Below are positions 54,555 to 63,451 of a stretch of DNA of 64,000 nucleotides, in pieces. A program made the translations under genes and the position numbers. The stretch is from Jatrophihabitans endophyticus (GTDB taxonomy: Bacteria; Actinomycetota; Actinomycetes; Mycobacteriales; Jatrophihabitantaceae): positions 310,001-374,000 of the forward strand of contig NZ_FQVU01000001.1 of the NCBI RefSeq assembly GCF_900129455.1, given 5' to 3'. Below the pieces are notes generated by a model. That model searched no databases and was not told where the DNA came from. It saw nothing but the letters and a program-made list of their open reading frames with translations. The stretch's first letter is position 1. Each line of letters begins with the position of its first letter.

Positions 54555-56075
54555 TCACGACCGAGCGGGGCGGCCCGCCGCCCAGCACTGTGCGCCGCCG
54601 TGACAGGAGGTGAGGGCGGTGAGCTGGCGGTTCAGCTCGGCGCGCCGGGCCGGCGTCAGCGAGCCGGCGAGGTTGTCGTTCTCCCAGGGATCGGTCGCGC
54701 GGTCGTAGTACTCGCGCTCGCCGTCGGAGTAGCGGACGTAGGTCCAGTCCGGACCGCGCAGCGAGTCGTAGGTCGGCGGATACCCCGCCCCGATCGGCTG
54801 GGTGTCGGGGTCGCCGGGGTGATTGCCGACGCCGTGGTGCTCGACCAGCGCGCGCGTCCGCCACGGGACGGACTTCCCGCGCAGCAGCGGCACGACGCTG
54901 TGACCGTCCATCGTCGCGGGGACGTGGACGCCGGCGAGGTCCAGGAACGTCGGCGCCAGGTCGATGTTCTCGACCATGGCGTGACTGGTCGCGCCGGCCG
55001 GGATGCCCGGCCCCGACACCACCAGCGGCACGTGGACGTCGGTGTCGAACGCGGTGCGCTTGCCCTCGCGCAGGCCGTGCTCGCCGAGGTGGTAGCCGTT
55101 GTCGGAGTTGAAGACGAAGACGGTGTTGCGCAGCTGCCCGGTGCGCCGCAGCGCCGCCTGCAACGTGCCGATCGCGCGGTCCACCGACTGCACCGCCTGC
55201 ACCCGCTTGACGAAGGACCGGTCGATCTCGGCGATGTTCTTGCGCGACAGCGACCTCGGGGCCAGCGACAGCCACCGCGGCATGTGCGCCGGTTTGCGGT
55301 CGAAGGACGGGACCCGCGGCGCCTTGAGATCGAGGAACGAGTCGGCGTCCTGCGGGTCGGGGGTGTACGGCGCGTGCGGCGCGAACGTCGAGAGCTCCAG
55401 CGCGAACGGCTTGCGGTCGCGCACCGACTGCTCGATGAAGCCGACCCCCAGCTTCGTGACGACGCGGGTCAGGTAGTCCTCGGGCTCGTGCCCGTACTTG
55501 CGCACCACACCGTCGTGGTTGAGCTTGTAGCCGTACTCGGGATACCCGTTGCCGGCCACGCCCCAGGTCGACCAGCCCTGCGGCCGGTAGTTCTCGGCCA
55601 GACCGGCGACCTTCTTGCCCGGCATGTAGTTGTTCAGGTACTTGCCGAGCAGCGCGGTGCGGTAGCCGCTGCGCTGCAACGCCGTGCCGTAGGACGCCGC
55701 CGGGCCGCCGTACCGGTTGTAGATGATCATCCCGCCGTCGGGCGGGATGTTCGTGAACACGTGCGAGTTGTGCGGGTACTTGCCCGTGAAGATCGACGCG
55801 CGGGAGGGGCAGCACAGCGAGTCGGTGACGCTGTAGTTGTCGAACGTCGTCCCGGTCGCGCTCAGCGCGCGCACGTGCGGCATGTAGGGCACCAGGTTCG
55901 CCGACAGATCGTCGGTGAGCACGTAGACGATGTTGGGACGGGCCGAGTACGGCGCGTGCGACGGCGTGGGCCGCGGGGACGGCGCGCCGGTGCCGGTGCA
56001 CGCGGCGAGCGCCAGGCTCGACAGGGCCAGACCGAACGCCACTGCGCGCCGGCGACGCGGTCCGCGCAGCGTCAC
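54555..56075 (-). CDS. Lipoprotein sulfatase (arylsulfatase family)
   Basis: A 506-aa alkaline phosphatase-superfamily sulfatase exported as a lipoprotein: a basic start, hydrophobic stretch and lipobox LAAC at Cys26. The metal site begins at NIVYVLTDDLS, and the formylglycine motif is CCPSR in SLCCPSRASIFTGKYPHN. Downstream are DNGYHLGEHG and a KRTAFDTDVHVPL element. It hydrolyses sulfate esters outside the membrane. GTG at 56,075 is chosen because GGGGAG lies six bases before it. It is outside the cluster, although the cluster encodes a sulfotransferase. Confidence 0.92.
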   Translation of the reverse strand: MTLRGPRRRRAVAFGLALSSLALAACTGTGAPSPRPTPSHAPYSARPNIVYVLTDDLSANLVPYMPHVRALSATGTTFDNYSVTDSLCCPSRASIFTGKYPHNSHVFTNIPPDGGMIIYNRYGGPAASYGTALQRSGYRTALLGKYLNNYMPGKKVAGLAENYRPQGWSTWGVAGNGYPEYGYKLNHDGVVRKYGHEPEDYLTRVVTKLGVGFIEQSVRDRKPFALELSTFAPHAPYTPDPQDADSFLDLKAPRVPSFDRKPAHMPRWLSLAPRSLSRKNIAEIDRSFVKRVQAVQSVDRAIGTLQAALRRTGQLRNTVFVFNSDNGYHLGEHGLREGKRTAFDTDVHVPLVVSGPGIPAGATSHAMVENIDLAPTFLDLAGVHVPATMDGHSVVPLLRGKSVPWRTRALVEHHGVGNHPGDPDTQPIGAGYPPTYDSLRGPDWTYVRYSDGEREYYDRATDPWENDNLAGSLTPARRAELNRQLTALTSCHGGAQCWAAGRPARS

Positions 56076-56101
56076 AACCAACTCCCCATCACGATCACGT
56101 G

Positions 56102-56117
56102 GCTGCCGCGCGGCAGC
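56102..56117. promoter_or_regulatory. Perfect palindrome upstream of the sulfatase gene
   Basis: GCTGCCGCGCGGCAGC, an 8+8 inverted repeat without loop. It lies between the ribosome site and a possible minus-strand -10 box (TAGAAT, 56,124-56,129). It could be an operator for the sulfatase gene or simply a GC-rich hairpin. Confidence 0.4.
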
Positions 56118-56193
56118 AGAAGGATTCTAGGTCCGGACAATTCGGGCGCACCGTCGGGGCGCACCGGCGGGGCACGCCGTCACATCGCGGCGA

Positions 56194-57516
56194 TCACACG
56201 GCCGCGGTGCGGCCGTCCGGCGCGGTCGTGCCGGTCCGGACCGGCAGCGACGCCCAGCCGCGCAGCACCCGCGTCGAGCGCCGGGTCCCCGCGCCGGCGG
56301 CGACCAGGCCGGGCAGGCGCTCGAACAGCGTGCGCAGGCCGACCTCGCCCTCCAGCCGCGCCAGGGCGGCGCCCAGGCAGAAGTGCCGGCCGCCGGAGAA
56401 CGCGAGATGCCGGTTGGCGTTCGGACGGCGGACGTCGAAGCGGTTCGGGTCGGCGAAGACTCCCGGGTCGCGGTTCGCCCCCGCCAGCAGGACGCTGACG
56501 AAGCCGTCGCGCGCCACCGTACGGCCGCCGAGCTCGACGTCGGTGTTCGCGATGCGCGCCGTGAGCTGGACCGGCGACTCGAGACGCAGCACCTCGTCGA
56601 CGGCGGTCGTCCAGTGCTCGGGCTCGTCGCGCAGGATCGCGAGCTGGTCGGGGTGGTCGAGCAGCAGCCGGACGCCGCTGCCGAGCAGGTTCACCGTCGT
56701 CTCGAAGCCGGCGACGAGGACGAGCCCGGCGGTGGCGCGCAGCTCGTCGTCGGCCAGGTGCTCGCCGTCGACCTGCGCGCGGATCAGCTCGCTCATCAGG
56801 TCCTGACCCGGGTTCCGGCGCAGCGCGGCGAGGTGGTCGCCCAGCCAGCGGTCGAAACCGACGAGCCCGCGTTCGACGGTCCGGAACTGCCGGTAGGGCA
56901 GCGCGAAGTCGAGGCTGGGCGCGGCGTGCTCGCCGAAGCGCAGCACGCGGTCGCGGTCGGCCTCGGCGACGCCGAGGATGTCGCCGATGACGGCGACCGG
57001 CAGCCGCGCGCAGTACCGCGTCACGATGTCGACCGGTGCGTCGTGACCGGCCGCGACGATCTCGTCGAGCAGCCGGTCGGCGACGGCCTGGACGTCGACG
57101 CGCATGGCGGCGACGGCCCGGGCGGTGAACACCGAGGACACCAGCGTCCGGTACCGGGTGTGGGTCGGCGGCTCCACCGAGAGCAGCGACGGCGGTTCGA
57201 GCGGGTGCAGCGCCCCGGTGCGGGTGCGCCGTTCGATCCACTGCAGCGGCGGCAGGACGCTCGTCGACACCGAGGTCGTGCGGAAGTCGTCGGAGCGCAG
57301 CACCGCGCTCGCGACCGCGTGCGAGGCGGTGACGTAGCCGATCCGCGTCGGCACGAGCGGGCCCTGCTCGCGGATCTCGTCGTAGATCGGGAACGGGTCG
57401 GCCCGCACGTCGGGGTCGGCGATGAGGCGGGCCTGCGGATCGCCGCCCTTGGCCCAGCGCCGCGTGACCGCTCGGCCCAGCCCGTGCAGAACCACCCAGC
57501 GTGCCAGCGATCTCAT
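56194..57516 (-). CDS. Cytochrome P450, standard type
   Basis: A 440-aa bacterial P450. All core motifs are canonical: I-helix LVAGFETTVNL, ExxR as DEVLRLESP and haem loop FSGGRHFCLGAALARLE. ATG at 57,516 fits the family start. Unlike the cluster P450 it keeps the acid-threonine pair, so ordinary hydroxylation is expected. It is transcribed away from the lipoprotein gene and has no redox partner nearby. Substrate unknown; probably chromosomal metabolism, not part of the NRPS cluster. Confidence 0.93.
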   Translation of the reverse strand: MRSLARWVVLHGLGRAVTRRWAKGGDPQARLIADPDVRADPFPIYDEIREQGPLVPTRIGYVTASHAVASAVLRSDDFRTTSVSTSVLPPLQWIERRTRTGALHPLEPPSLLSVEPPTHTRYRTLVSSVFTARAVAAMRVDVQAVADRLLDEIVAAGHDAPVDIVTRYCARLPVAVIGDILGVAEADRDRVLRFGEHAAPSLDFALPYRQFRTVERGLVGFDRWLGDHLAALRRNPGQDLMSELIRAQVDGEHLADDELRATAGLVLVAGFETTVNLLGSGVRLLLDHPDQLAILRDEPEHWTTAVDEVLRLESPVQLTARIANTDVELGGRTVARDGFVSVLLAGANRDPGVFADPNRFDVRRPNANRHLAFSGGRHFCLGAALARLEGEVGLRTLFERLPGLVAAGAGTRRSTRVLRGWASLPVRTGTTAPDGRTAAV

Positions 57517-57567
57517 GGCCGACACTCTGGCAGAGGTCGCGGAGCTCGGCGCGGCAGACTGGAGCCG

Positions 57568-58092
57568 ATGTCCGCCGTCGCCCGCTCCCGCTCGCGTGCC
57601 CTCGCGACCCTCGGCGCGGTGGCGCTCGCGGCCGGGTGCGGGTCGGCCGCCACGCCGGTCGGCGACCCCGTCCTCGGTCAGCGGGCGGCCGGCGCCGTCA
57701 CGATCCGGACGGCGGTGGTGCCCGGTGTGGGCCGCGTGCTCGCCGACGGTGCCGGGCACGTCCTCTACATGTTCCCGCCCGACGCGAAGCAGCGGGTCAG
57801 CTGCGTCGGCGCGTGCGCGGGCACCTGGCCGCCGGTGGCGATCGCGGCCGGCCGCACGCCACGCGCCGCCGCGGGCGCCCGGCAGGACTACCTCGGCACG
57901 CTCGCGGACCCCAACACCGGAGCCCGCATCGTCACCTACCACCGCTATCCGCTCTACCGCTACGCCGGTGACACCGAGCCCGGCACCGCCCGCGGTCAGG
58001 CGCTCACCCTCAACGGCGGGCCGTGGTACGTCGTGGACGTCGCCGGCACGCCGGTCACGGCGCCGGCGCGCACCCCGGCGGGCCGGCGATGA
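57568..58092 (+). CDS. Lipoprotein with secreted-repeat domains (Lipoprotein_15 type)
   Basis: A 174-aa lipoprotein: signal sequence and lipobox LAAGC near residue 23, then the repeat family typical of SCO0930-like proteins (HVLYMFPPD, SCVGACAGTWPP, YPLYRYAGD). The function of this family is not established; a role in redox or extracellular electron transfer has been suggested for relatives. The ribosome site GGAG is unusually close (three bases). Its stop overlaps the ATG of the hemerythrin-like gene. Confidence 0.85.
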   Translation: MSAVARSRSRALATLGAVALAAGCGSAATPVGDPVLGQRAAGAVTIRTAVVPGVGRVLADGAGHVLYMFPPDAKQRVSCVGACAGTWPPVAIAAGRTPRAAAGARQDYLGTLADPNTGARIVTYHRYPLYRYAGDTEPGTARGQALTLNGGPWYVVDVAGTPVTAPARTPAGRR

Positions 58093-58775
58093 GCGGCGTC
58101 AGCCGGCGCGACCTGCTCTCCGGTGCGGCCGGTCTGGTCGTCGGCGGTGGTGGAGTCGGGGCGGCGAGCCTCGCGGGCGGGAGCGACGGCACGCCGGACC
58201 CCGGCGCTGCCCTGCCGTCCCCCGGCGAGGAGCTGATGGTGGAGCACGGCGTCCTCAAGCGCGTCCTGCTCGCCTATCGCGCCCTGGTCGAGCGGATCGA
58301 CGCGGGCGCGGCCGTCCCGCGCGGCGCCGTCACCGACAGCGCGCAGATCGTCATGGACTACATCGAGAACTTCCACGAGGGCCTGGAGGAGGCCTACGTC
58401 TTCCCGCGGGTCCGCGCGGCGCAGCCCGCCCTGGTGCGCACCCTGCTCGTCCAGCACGACCGCGGCCGGCACCTCACCGCCCGGCTGCTGGCCGCCGCGC
58501 CCGACCTCCGTGGAGCGGGAGCCCGGCATCAGGTGCGCGCGGACCTCGCCGCGTTCGTGCGGATGTACGAGCCGCACGAGGCGTGGGAGGACACGGTGGT
58601 CTTCCCGGCCCTGCGCGCCGCGACGTCGCCCCGCACCCTGGGCGAGCTCGCCGAGCGCTTCCACGACCTCGCCGACCGCGAGTTCGGCGACGCCGCGCTG
58701 CGGCAGGTGCTGCACCGCGTCGAGGGCATCGAGACGCAGCTCGGCATCGCCGACCTCGCCAGCTTCACCCCCTGA
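58089..58775 (+). CDS. Tat-exported hemerythrin-like (HHE) protein
   Basis: A 228-aa protein. The start has a twin-arginine style signal (SRRDLLSGAAGLVVGG). The body is a four-helix HHE domain with metal-binding positions MVEHGVLKRVLL, NFHEGLEEAYVFP, VQHDRGRH and EPHEAWEDTVVFP. It probably binds a di-iron centre outside the membrane for oxygen or redox sensing. It is translationally coupled (ATGA) to the lipoprotein, and the two may work together. Confidence 0.88.
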   Translation: MSGVSRRDLLSGAAGLVVGGGGVGAASLAGGSDGTPDPGAALPSPGEELMVEHGVLKRVLLAYRALVERIDAGAAVPRGAVTDSAQIVMDYIENFHEGLEEAYVFPRVRAAQPALVRTLLVQHDRGRHLTARLLAAAPDLRGAGARHQVRADLAAFVRMYEPHEAWEDTVVFPALRAATSPRTLGELAERFHDLADREFGDAALRQVLHRVEGIETQLGIADLASFTP

Positions 58776-58792
58776 TCGAGCCGGGTCGGCGA

Positions 58793-58836
58793 ACCGCGGT
58801 GGAAAACTGCCGCAGGCGGCATCAAGCCACCGCGGT
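58793..58836. terminator. Bidirectional terminator hairpin
   Basis: A nested inverted repeat between convergent genes: outer arms ACCGCGGTGG (58,793-58,802) and CCACCGCGGT (58,827-58,836), inner arms TGCCGC (58,808-58,813) and GCGGCA (58,816-58,821). It sits in the 63-bp gap between the hemerythrin-like and iminopeptidase stops. Confidence 0.75.
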
Positions 58837-58838
58837 CG

Positions 58839-59813
58839 TCACGACTCGGCGAAGCGGTCGGTGGCGGCGAGCAGGGCGGCGAGGATGCCGGGCTCGTCGA
58901 AGGCGTGGCCGGCGTCGTCCACGAGCACGTACTCGGCGTCGGGCAGGGCGCGATGCAGGTCCCAGGCCGTGGTGGCCGGCGTGCACATGTCGTAGCGACC
59001 CTGGACGATCACCGTCGGGATGTGCGCGACGCGGTGCGCGTCGCGCAGCAGCTGCTCGGGCTCGAACCAGCCGTCGTGGACGAAGTAGTGGTTCTCGATC
59101 CGCGCGAAGGCCAGGGCGTACTCCGGCCGGGCGAACTCGGCGACGAGCTCGGGTCGGGGCAGCAGCGTCACGCCGTTGGCCTCCCACGTCGCCCAGGCGA
59201 CGGCGGCCGGCCCGTGCACGGCGGGATCGGGGTCGGCCAGCAACCGGGCGTACGCGTCGACCAGTCCGCCCGGGCGGCGCTGCTCGGTCGGCACCGGGGC
59301 GAGAAAGCGCTCCCACGCCTCGGGGTGCACCGCGGCCGCGCCGCCCTCGTAGAACCAGTCGAGCTCGGCCGGGCGCAGCGTGAAGATGCCGCGCAGGATC
59401 AGCCCGGTCACGACGTCGGGGTGCGTCTCGGCGTAGGCCAGCGCCAGCGCCGAGCCCCAGGAGCCGCCGAACACGAGCCATCGCTCGATGTCGAGGTGGG
59501 CGCGCAGCCGTTCCAGGTCGGCGACGAGGTGCCAGGTGGTGTTCGCCGCCAGCTCGGTGTCGTGGCGGCCGGCGTGCGGCGTGCTGCGGCCGCAGTTGCG
59601 CTGGTCGAGCAGGACGATCCGGTAGCGCTCGGGATCGAAGAGGCGGCGATGCTTCGGTCCGGTACCGCCGCCGGGACCCCCGTGCAGGAACACCACGGGC
59701 CGGCCCGCGGGGTTGCCCGAGACCTCCCAGTACACGGCGTTGCCGTCGCCGACGTCCAGCATCCCGCTGTCGTACGGCTCGATCTCGGGGTACAGAGCGG
59801 CGGGGGTACTCAC
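58839..59813 (-). CDS. pip: Proline iminopeptidase
   Basis: A 324-aa alpha/beta hydrolase of the S33 family that removes N-terminal proline from peptides. Motifs: HGGPGGGTGPKHRRLFD (oxyanion region), DQRNCGRSTPH and the nucleophile elbow GGSWGSALALAYAE; the catalytic Asp and His are in VQGRYDMCTP and DAGHAF. Length is normal for bacterial enzymes. GTG start. Cytoplasmic; no link to the cluster is required. Confidence 0.95.
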   Translation of the reverse strand: MSTPAALYPEIEPYDSGMLDVGDGNAVYWEVSGNPAGRPVVFLHGGPGGGTGPKHRRLFDPERYRIVLLDQRNCGRSTPHAGRHDTELAANTTWHLVADLERLRAHLDIERWLVFGGSWGSALALAYAETHPDVVTGLILRGIFTLRPAELDWFYEGGAAAVHPEAWERFLAPVPTEQRRPGGLVDAYARLLADPDPAVHGPAAVAWATWEANGVTLLPRPELVAEFARPEYALAFARIENHYFVHDGWFEPEQLLRDAHRVAHIPTVIVQGRYDMCTPATTAWDLHRALPDAEYVLVDDAGHAFDEPGILAALLAATDRFAES

Positions 59814-59878
59814 CCGGTCGAGGCTAGCCACCGGCGTCCGGCGGCGCCGACGAGGACGGCACCGGCGAGGATGACTCC

Positions 59879-61600
59879 GTGCCCCTGCCGCCGGACCTCG
59901 CCGCCCTCGATCGCGGTGCGCCGCTGGCGGTGGCGCTCGCGGCGGGCGTCGGCGTCGGGCTCGCCGCGCCCGGCCGGAGCTGGGCCGTGCCCACCGCCGA
60001 CCCGGCGGCCGTGGTCGCCACGCTCGAGGCGCAGGTGCGGCCGCGATGGACTTGGTGGGGACGCGAGACCGCCGATGCGCTCGCGGCCGCGCCGGTGCGG
60101 GTGGCCGCGTGCTGGGACGTCGGCGCGGTGACGCAGCTGCTCGTGGGCGGTCCCCGGCCGGGCGTCGCCGCGGCGTGGGCGCAGGCGCGCGGTCTCGACG
60201 CCGCAGCGGGCCCCCGTTCCGGCCAGCTCGACCTGCTCGCCGTCCGGACCGAGGGGGGTGACGGGGGTGACCCGGAGCAGCCGGTCCGTCCCGACGGCTA
60301 CCTGCGCCCCGAGTGGGTCGACGGCGGGTGGCGACGCTCGCCGGACCGGCTCGCCGCGTGGGCCGCGACCGCGCTCGACTGCGCGTCGGCCCAGCGCCGC
60401 GACCGGCCCGAGCTCGCCGCCGACGGCCCCGTCCGGTTGACGGCGTGGTCGGAGTCGGCGGCCGAGCTGCTCTGCGCCGAGCTGCAGGTCGACGGACTGC
60501 CGATGGACCTCGACCGCGCCCACCAGCTCGTCGCCGCAGCGGTCGGTGCGCGGCCGCGCGACGCCGCCGAGGCCGCGCGCCTCCGCGCCGACCGCGACGC
60601 CGCCGTCCTGAGCCACGCACGCACCGACGTGGATTTGCGCGATCCCGCGCAAGTGCGGGCGATGCTGGCCGCGATCGGGGTCGACGTCCCCGACACGCGG
60701 TCGTGGCGGCTCGAGCCGCTGCGCGGCACGCATCCGCTGGTGGACGCCCTGCTGCAGTGGCGCAAGGCCGAGCGCATCGCGACCACCTACGGCTACGGCT
60801 GGCTCGACGAGTTCGTGCGCGGCGGCCGGCTGCGGGGCGTGTGGGCGGGCAGCGACGGCGCCGCCGGCCGCATGACCGCCTCGGCCGGCCTGCACAACCT
60901 GCCGGCCGAGCTGCGGCCGGCCGTCACCGCCGAGCCGGGTCACGTCCTCGTCCGCGCCGACCTCGGGCAGGTGGAGCCGCGGGTCCTCGCCGTCGTGTCG
61001 GGCGACGCCGCGCTCGCCGCCGCCGGCCGCGAGGACGACCTGTACGCGCCGGTCGCGGCGCGGCTCGGCGTCGCACGGCCCGTGGCGAAGGTGGCGGTGC
61101 TGGCCGCGATGTACGGCCAGACGTCGGGCACCGCCGGCGCCGCCCTCCGCGGCCTCACCACCGCCTACCCCACGGCCATGCGCTTCCTCGACGCGGCGTA
61201 CGCCGACGGGCGCGCCGGTCGCGACGTGCGGACCACGGGCGGTCGGCTGGTGCGGATGCCGCCGCTGCCGGCCACGCTGGACGGGGAGGGCGTCCGCGCG
61301 TTCCAGGGTGCCCGCGGCCGCTACGCCCGCAACGCCGTCGTCCAGGGCGCGGCGGCCGAGTTCTTCAAGATCTGGGCGGTCGTCGTCCGCGCGCGCGTCG
61401 CCGACCTCGGCGCGCGCATCGTGCTCTGCCTGCACGACGAGCTGCTCGTGCACGCGCCGGCCGAGCACGGCGACGCCGTCGCCGACCGGCTGCGCTCCTG
61501 CCTCGCCGAGAGCGCGGCGCGGTGGCAGGGCGGCCGCAGCGAGGTGCGCTTCGTCGCCGACATCGCGGTCGTCGGTCGTTGGTCCGACGTCAAGGGGTGA
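59879..61600 (+). CDS. Family A DNA polymerase-like protein
   Basis: A 573-aa protein of the short actinobacterial DNA polymerase I group annotated as bifunctional 3'-5' exonuclease/DNA polymerase. The C-terminal polymerase core is clear: motif A RADLGQVEPRVLA, motif B region KVAVLAAMYGQTSG and motif C LCLHDELLVHAP. The N-terminal exonuclease-like part is poorly conserved, so proofreading is doubtful. It is far shorter than PolA and is probably a repair polymerase. GTG start in the gap after the divergent iminopeptidase. Confidence 0.9.
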   Translation: MPLPPDLAALDRGAPLAVALAAGVGVGLAAPGRSWAVPTADPAAVVATLEAQVRPRWTWWGRETADALAAAPVRVAACWDVGAVTQLLVGGPRPGVAAAWAQARGLDAAAGPRSGQLDLLAVRTEGGDGGDPEQPVRPDGYLRPEWVDGGWRRSPDRLAAWAATALDCASAQRRDRPELAADGPVRLTAWSESAAELLCAELQVDGLPMDLDRAHQLVAAAVGARPRDAAEAARLRADRDAAVLSHARTDVDLRDPAQVRAMLAAIGVDVPDTRSWRLEPLRGTHPLVDALLQWRKAERIATTYGYGWLDEFVRGGRLRGVWAGSDGAAGRMTASAGLHNLPAELRPAVTAEPGHVLVRADLGQVEPRVLAVVSGDAALAAAGREDDLYAPVAARLGVARPVAKVAVLAAMYGQTSGTAGAALRGLTTAYPTAMRFLDAAYADGRAGRDVRTTGGRLVRMPPLPATLDGEGVRAFQGARGRYARNAVVQGAAAEFFKIWAVVVRARVADLGARIVLCLHDELLVHAPAEHGDAVADRLRSCLAESAARWQGGRSEVRFVADIAVVGRWSDVKG

Positions 61601-61634
61601 CGCAGCAAGATCACGCCCGCCGGCGCGGACGGGG

Positions 61635-62903
61635 CTACCCGGCCAGCAGGTCGGTGGTGATCGCCGACAGCCGGTCGACGCCGACGAGGCCCATCGTGAG
61701 GTCGAGCTCGGCGATCACGTTCTCGACGACCTGTCGCACCCCGTCGGCGCCGGCGAGGGCGAGGCCGTAGACGTGCGGACGGCCGAGCAGGCACGCGTCG
61801 GCGCCGAGCGCGAGGGCGAGGAAGACGTCGGCGCCGGTGCGGATGCCGCTGTCGAACAGCACCGTCGCCTCCGGACCGACCGCGGCGCGGACCGCGGGCA
61901 ACGCGTCGAGCGCCGCGACGGACGCGTCCACCTGGCGTCCGCCGTGGTTGGACACCACGATGCCGTCGACGTGCTCGAGCGCGCGGACCGCGTCGTCCGG
62001 GTGCAGGACGCCCTTGAGCAGGACCGGCAGCGACGTCCGGTCGCGCAGCGTCGCGATGTGCTCCCACGACAGCGCCGGATTCGAGTACGTCCCGAGGAAG
62101 CGTTCGACGGCGGCGCGGGGCTCGGGCGAGCGCAGGTTGGCCAGGAACCGGCCGGGGTACTCGCGGGTCATCGACACCAGCGTGCGCACCGCGCCGAGCG
62201 TCACCTCGACCTTCTCCCCCGGCCCGGACGCCGTGCGCACCTGCTCGCGGACGAGCGCGCGGAACGACGGGTCGGACGTGTACTGCGCGATCCCCTGGCC
62301 TCGCGCGAACGGCAGCGAACCGAGGTTGAGGTCCTGCGGCCGCCAGCCGAGCAGCGTGGTGTCGAGCGTGACCACGAGCGCGCGGGCACCGCAGGACTCG
62401 GCGCGCCGGATCATCGAGTCGACGACCGGCTCGTCGGTCGACCAGTAGAGCTGGTACCAGTACGGCGTCGCGCCCATGGCCTGCGCCGTCTCCTCCATGG
62501 GATTGCCGCCCTGGCACGAGAAGACGTACGGCGTCCGCGCAGACGCCGCGCCCTCGGCGATCTGGACGTCGCTGTCGCGGGTGACGAGCTGCGCCGCCCC
62601 CACCGGGGCGAGCAGGACCGGCGCCTCGAGCTCGGTGCCGAGCACGGTGGTCGAGAGGTCCCGGTCGACGGCACCGCGCAGCATCCGCGGCACGATCCGG
62701 TGCCGGTCGAAGGCCTCCCGGTTGTGGCGCATGCTGGCGCCCTCGCCGGCACCGCCCACGACGTAGGCGCGGGCCTGCCGCGTCATGCGGCGGGCGGCGC
62801 GACGCTCCAGCTCGGCGGCATCGGTGGGCACGCTCGGGGTGCGGCCGAACGCCCCCGCGCGGTAGATCGCCGTCTGCCGTTCCCGTCCACGCCCGGTCGC
62901 CAT
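61635..62903 (-). CDS. FMN-dependent alpha-hydroxy acid oxidase (lactate oxidase-like)
   Basis: A 422-aa TIM-barrel flavoprotein. It oxidises 2-hydroxy acids such as lactate to keto acids. Catalytic and FMN motifs: PVLLAPVGAAQLV, LPVLLKGVLHPDDA (Lys) and VSNHGGRQVDAS (catalytic His, Arg), with DSGIRTGADVF for the phosphate. Relatives are often called lactate 2-monooxygenase. ATG at 62,903. It converges with the polymerase gene, with only 34 bp between stops. Confidence 0.93.
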   Translation of the reverse strand: MATGRGRERQTAIYRAGAFGRTPSVPTDAAELERRAARRMTRQARAYVVGGAGEGASMRHNREAFDRHRIVPRMLRGAVDRDLSTTVLGTELEAPVLLAPVGAAQLVTRDSDVQIAEGAASARTPYVFSCQGGNPMEETAQAMGATPYWYQLYWSTDEPVVDSMIRRAESCGARALVVTLDTTLLGWRPQDLNLGSLPFARGQGIAQYTSDPSFRALVREQVRTASGPGEKVEVTLGAVRTLVSMTREYPGRFLANLRSPEPRAAVERFLGTYSNPALSWEHIATLRDRTSLPVLLKGVLHPDDAVRALEHVDGIVVSNHGGRQVDASVAALDALPAVRAAVGPEATVLFDSGIRTGADVFLALALGADACLLGRPHVYGLALAGADGVRQVVENVIAELDLTMGLVGVDRLSAITTDLLAG

Positions 62904-62938
62904 AACGACGAACGTAGCCCGCCGCTACCGTCGGGTAC

Positions 62939-63451
62939 GTGGCAGCTCCCGCGTCGATCTACCTCATCGGCCTGATGGGCAGCGGCAAGACGACCGTCGG
63001 CCGACGGCTGGCCGCCCGCCTGGACGTGGGCTACGTCGACAACGACGAGGCCGTCGCCGGGTTGGCCGGGGTCTCGTCGGTCGAGCTCGCGCGACGCGGC
63101 GGTTCCGAGCTGCACGAGTGGGAGGCCCGCTACGTCACCACGCTGCTCGACCGCGACGCGGTCGTCGTGGCCGGCATCGCCGCGAGCAGCGCCGACCGTC
63201 CCGCGGAGCTCGCCGCCCTCGCCGCGGCCGGACTGCTCGTCTACCTGCACTGCCCGCCCGCGGTGCTCGCCGCCCGGGTGCGGGCCGACGGCCCGCGGCC
63301 GTGGCTGCCGGCCGACCCCGAGACGATGATCGCCGACATGTACGAGCGACGCGACGCCGTGCTGCGCGAGCACGCCACGATCGTCGACGCCACCGTCACG
63401 CCGGACGACGCGGTCACCCGGATCGTGGCGGCGCTCGCGGCCCGGCGGTGA
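62939..63451 (+). CDS. Shikimate kinase-like small kinase
   Basis: A 170-aa P-loop kinase. Walker A is LIGLMGSGKTTVGRRLA near the N-terminus; VGYVDNDEAVAGLAG resembles the shikimate kinase substrate region, and LHCPPAVLAARVR the lid. It is not in an aro gene cluster, and the motif set also fits gluconate or other small-molecule kinases, so the substrate is uncertain. GTG start; the stop overlaps the next gene (GTGA). Confidence 0.8.
   Translation: MAAPASIYLIGLMGSGKTTVGRRLAARLDVGYVDNDEAVAGLAGVSSVELARRGGSELHEWEARYVTTLLDRDAVVVAGIAASSADRPAELAALAAAGLLVYLHCPPAVLAARVRADGPRPWLPADPETMIADMYERRDAVLREHATIVDATVTPDDAVTRIVAALAARR

Noticed and set aside
54555-56075. Sulfatase as part of the cluster, matching the sulfotransferase
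   Set aside because: It lies beyond the tRNA among chromosomal-type genes and is an exported lipoprotein, so a biosynthetic link is not supported.
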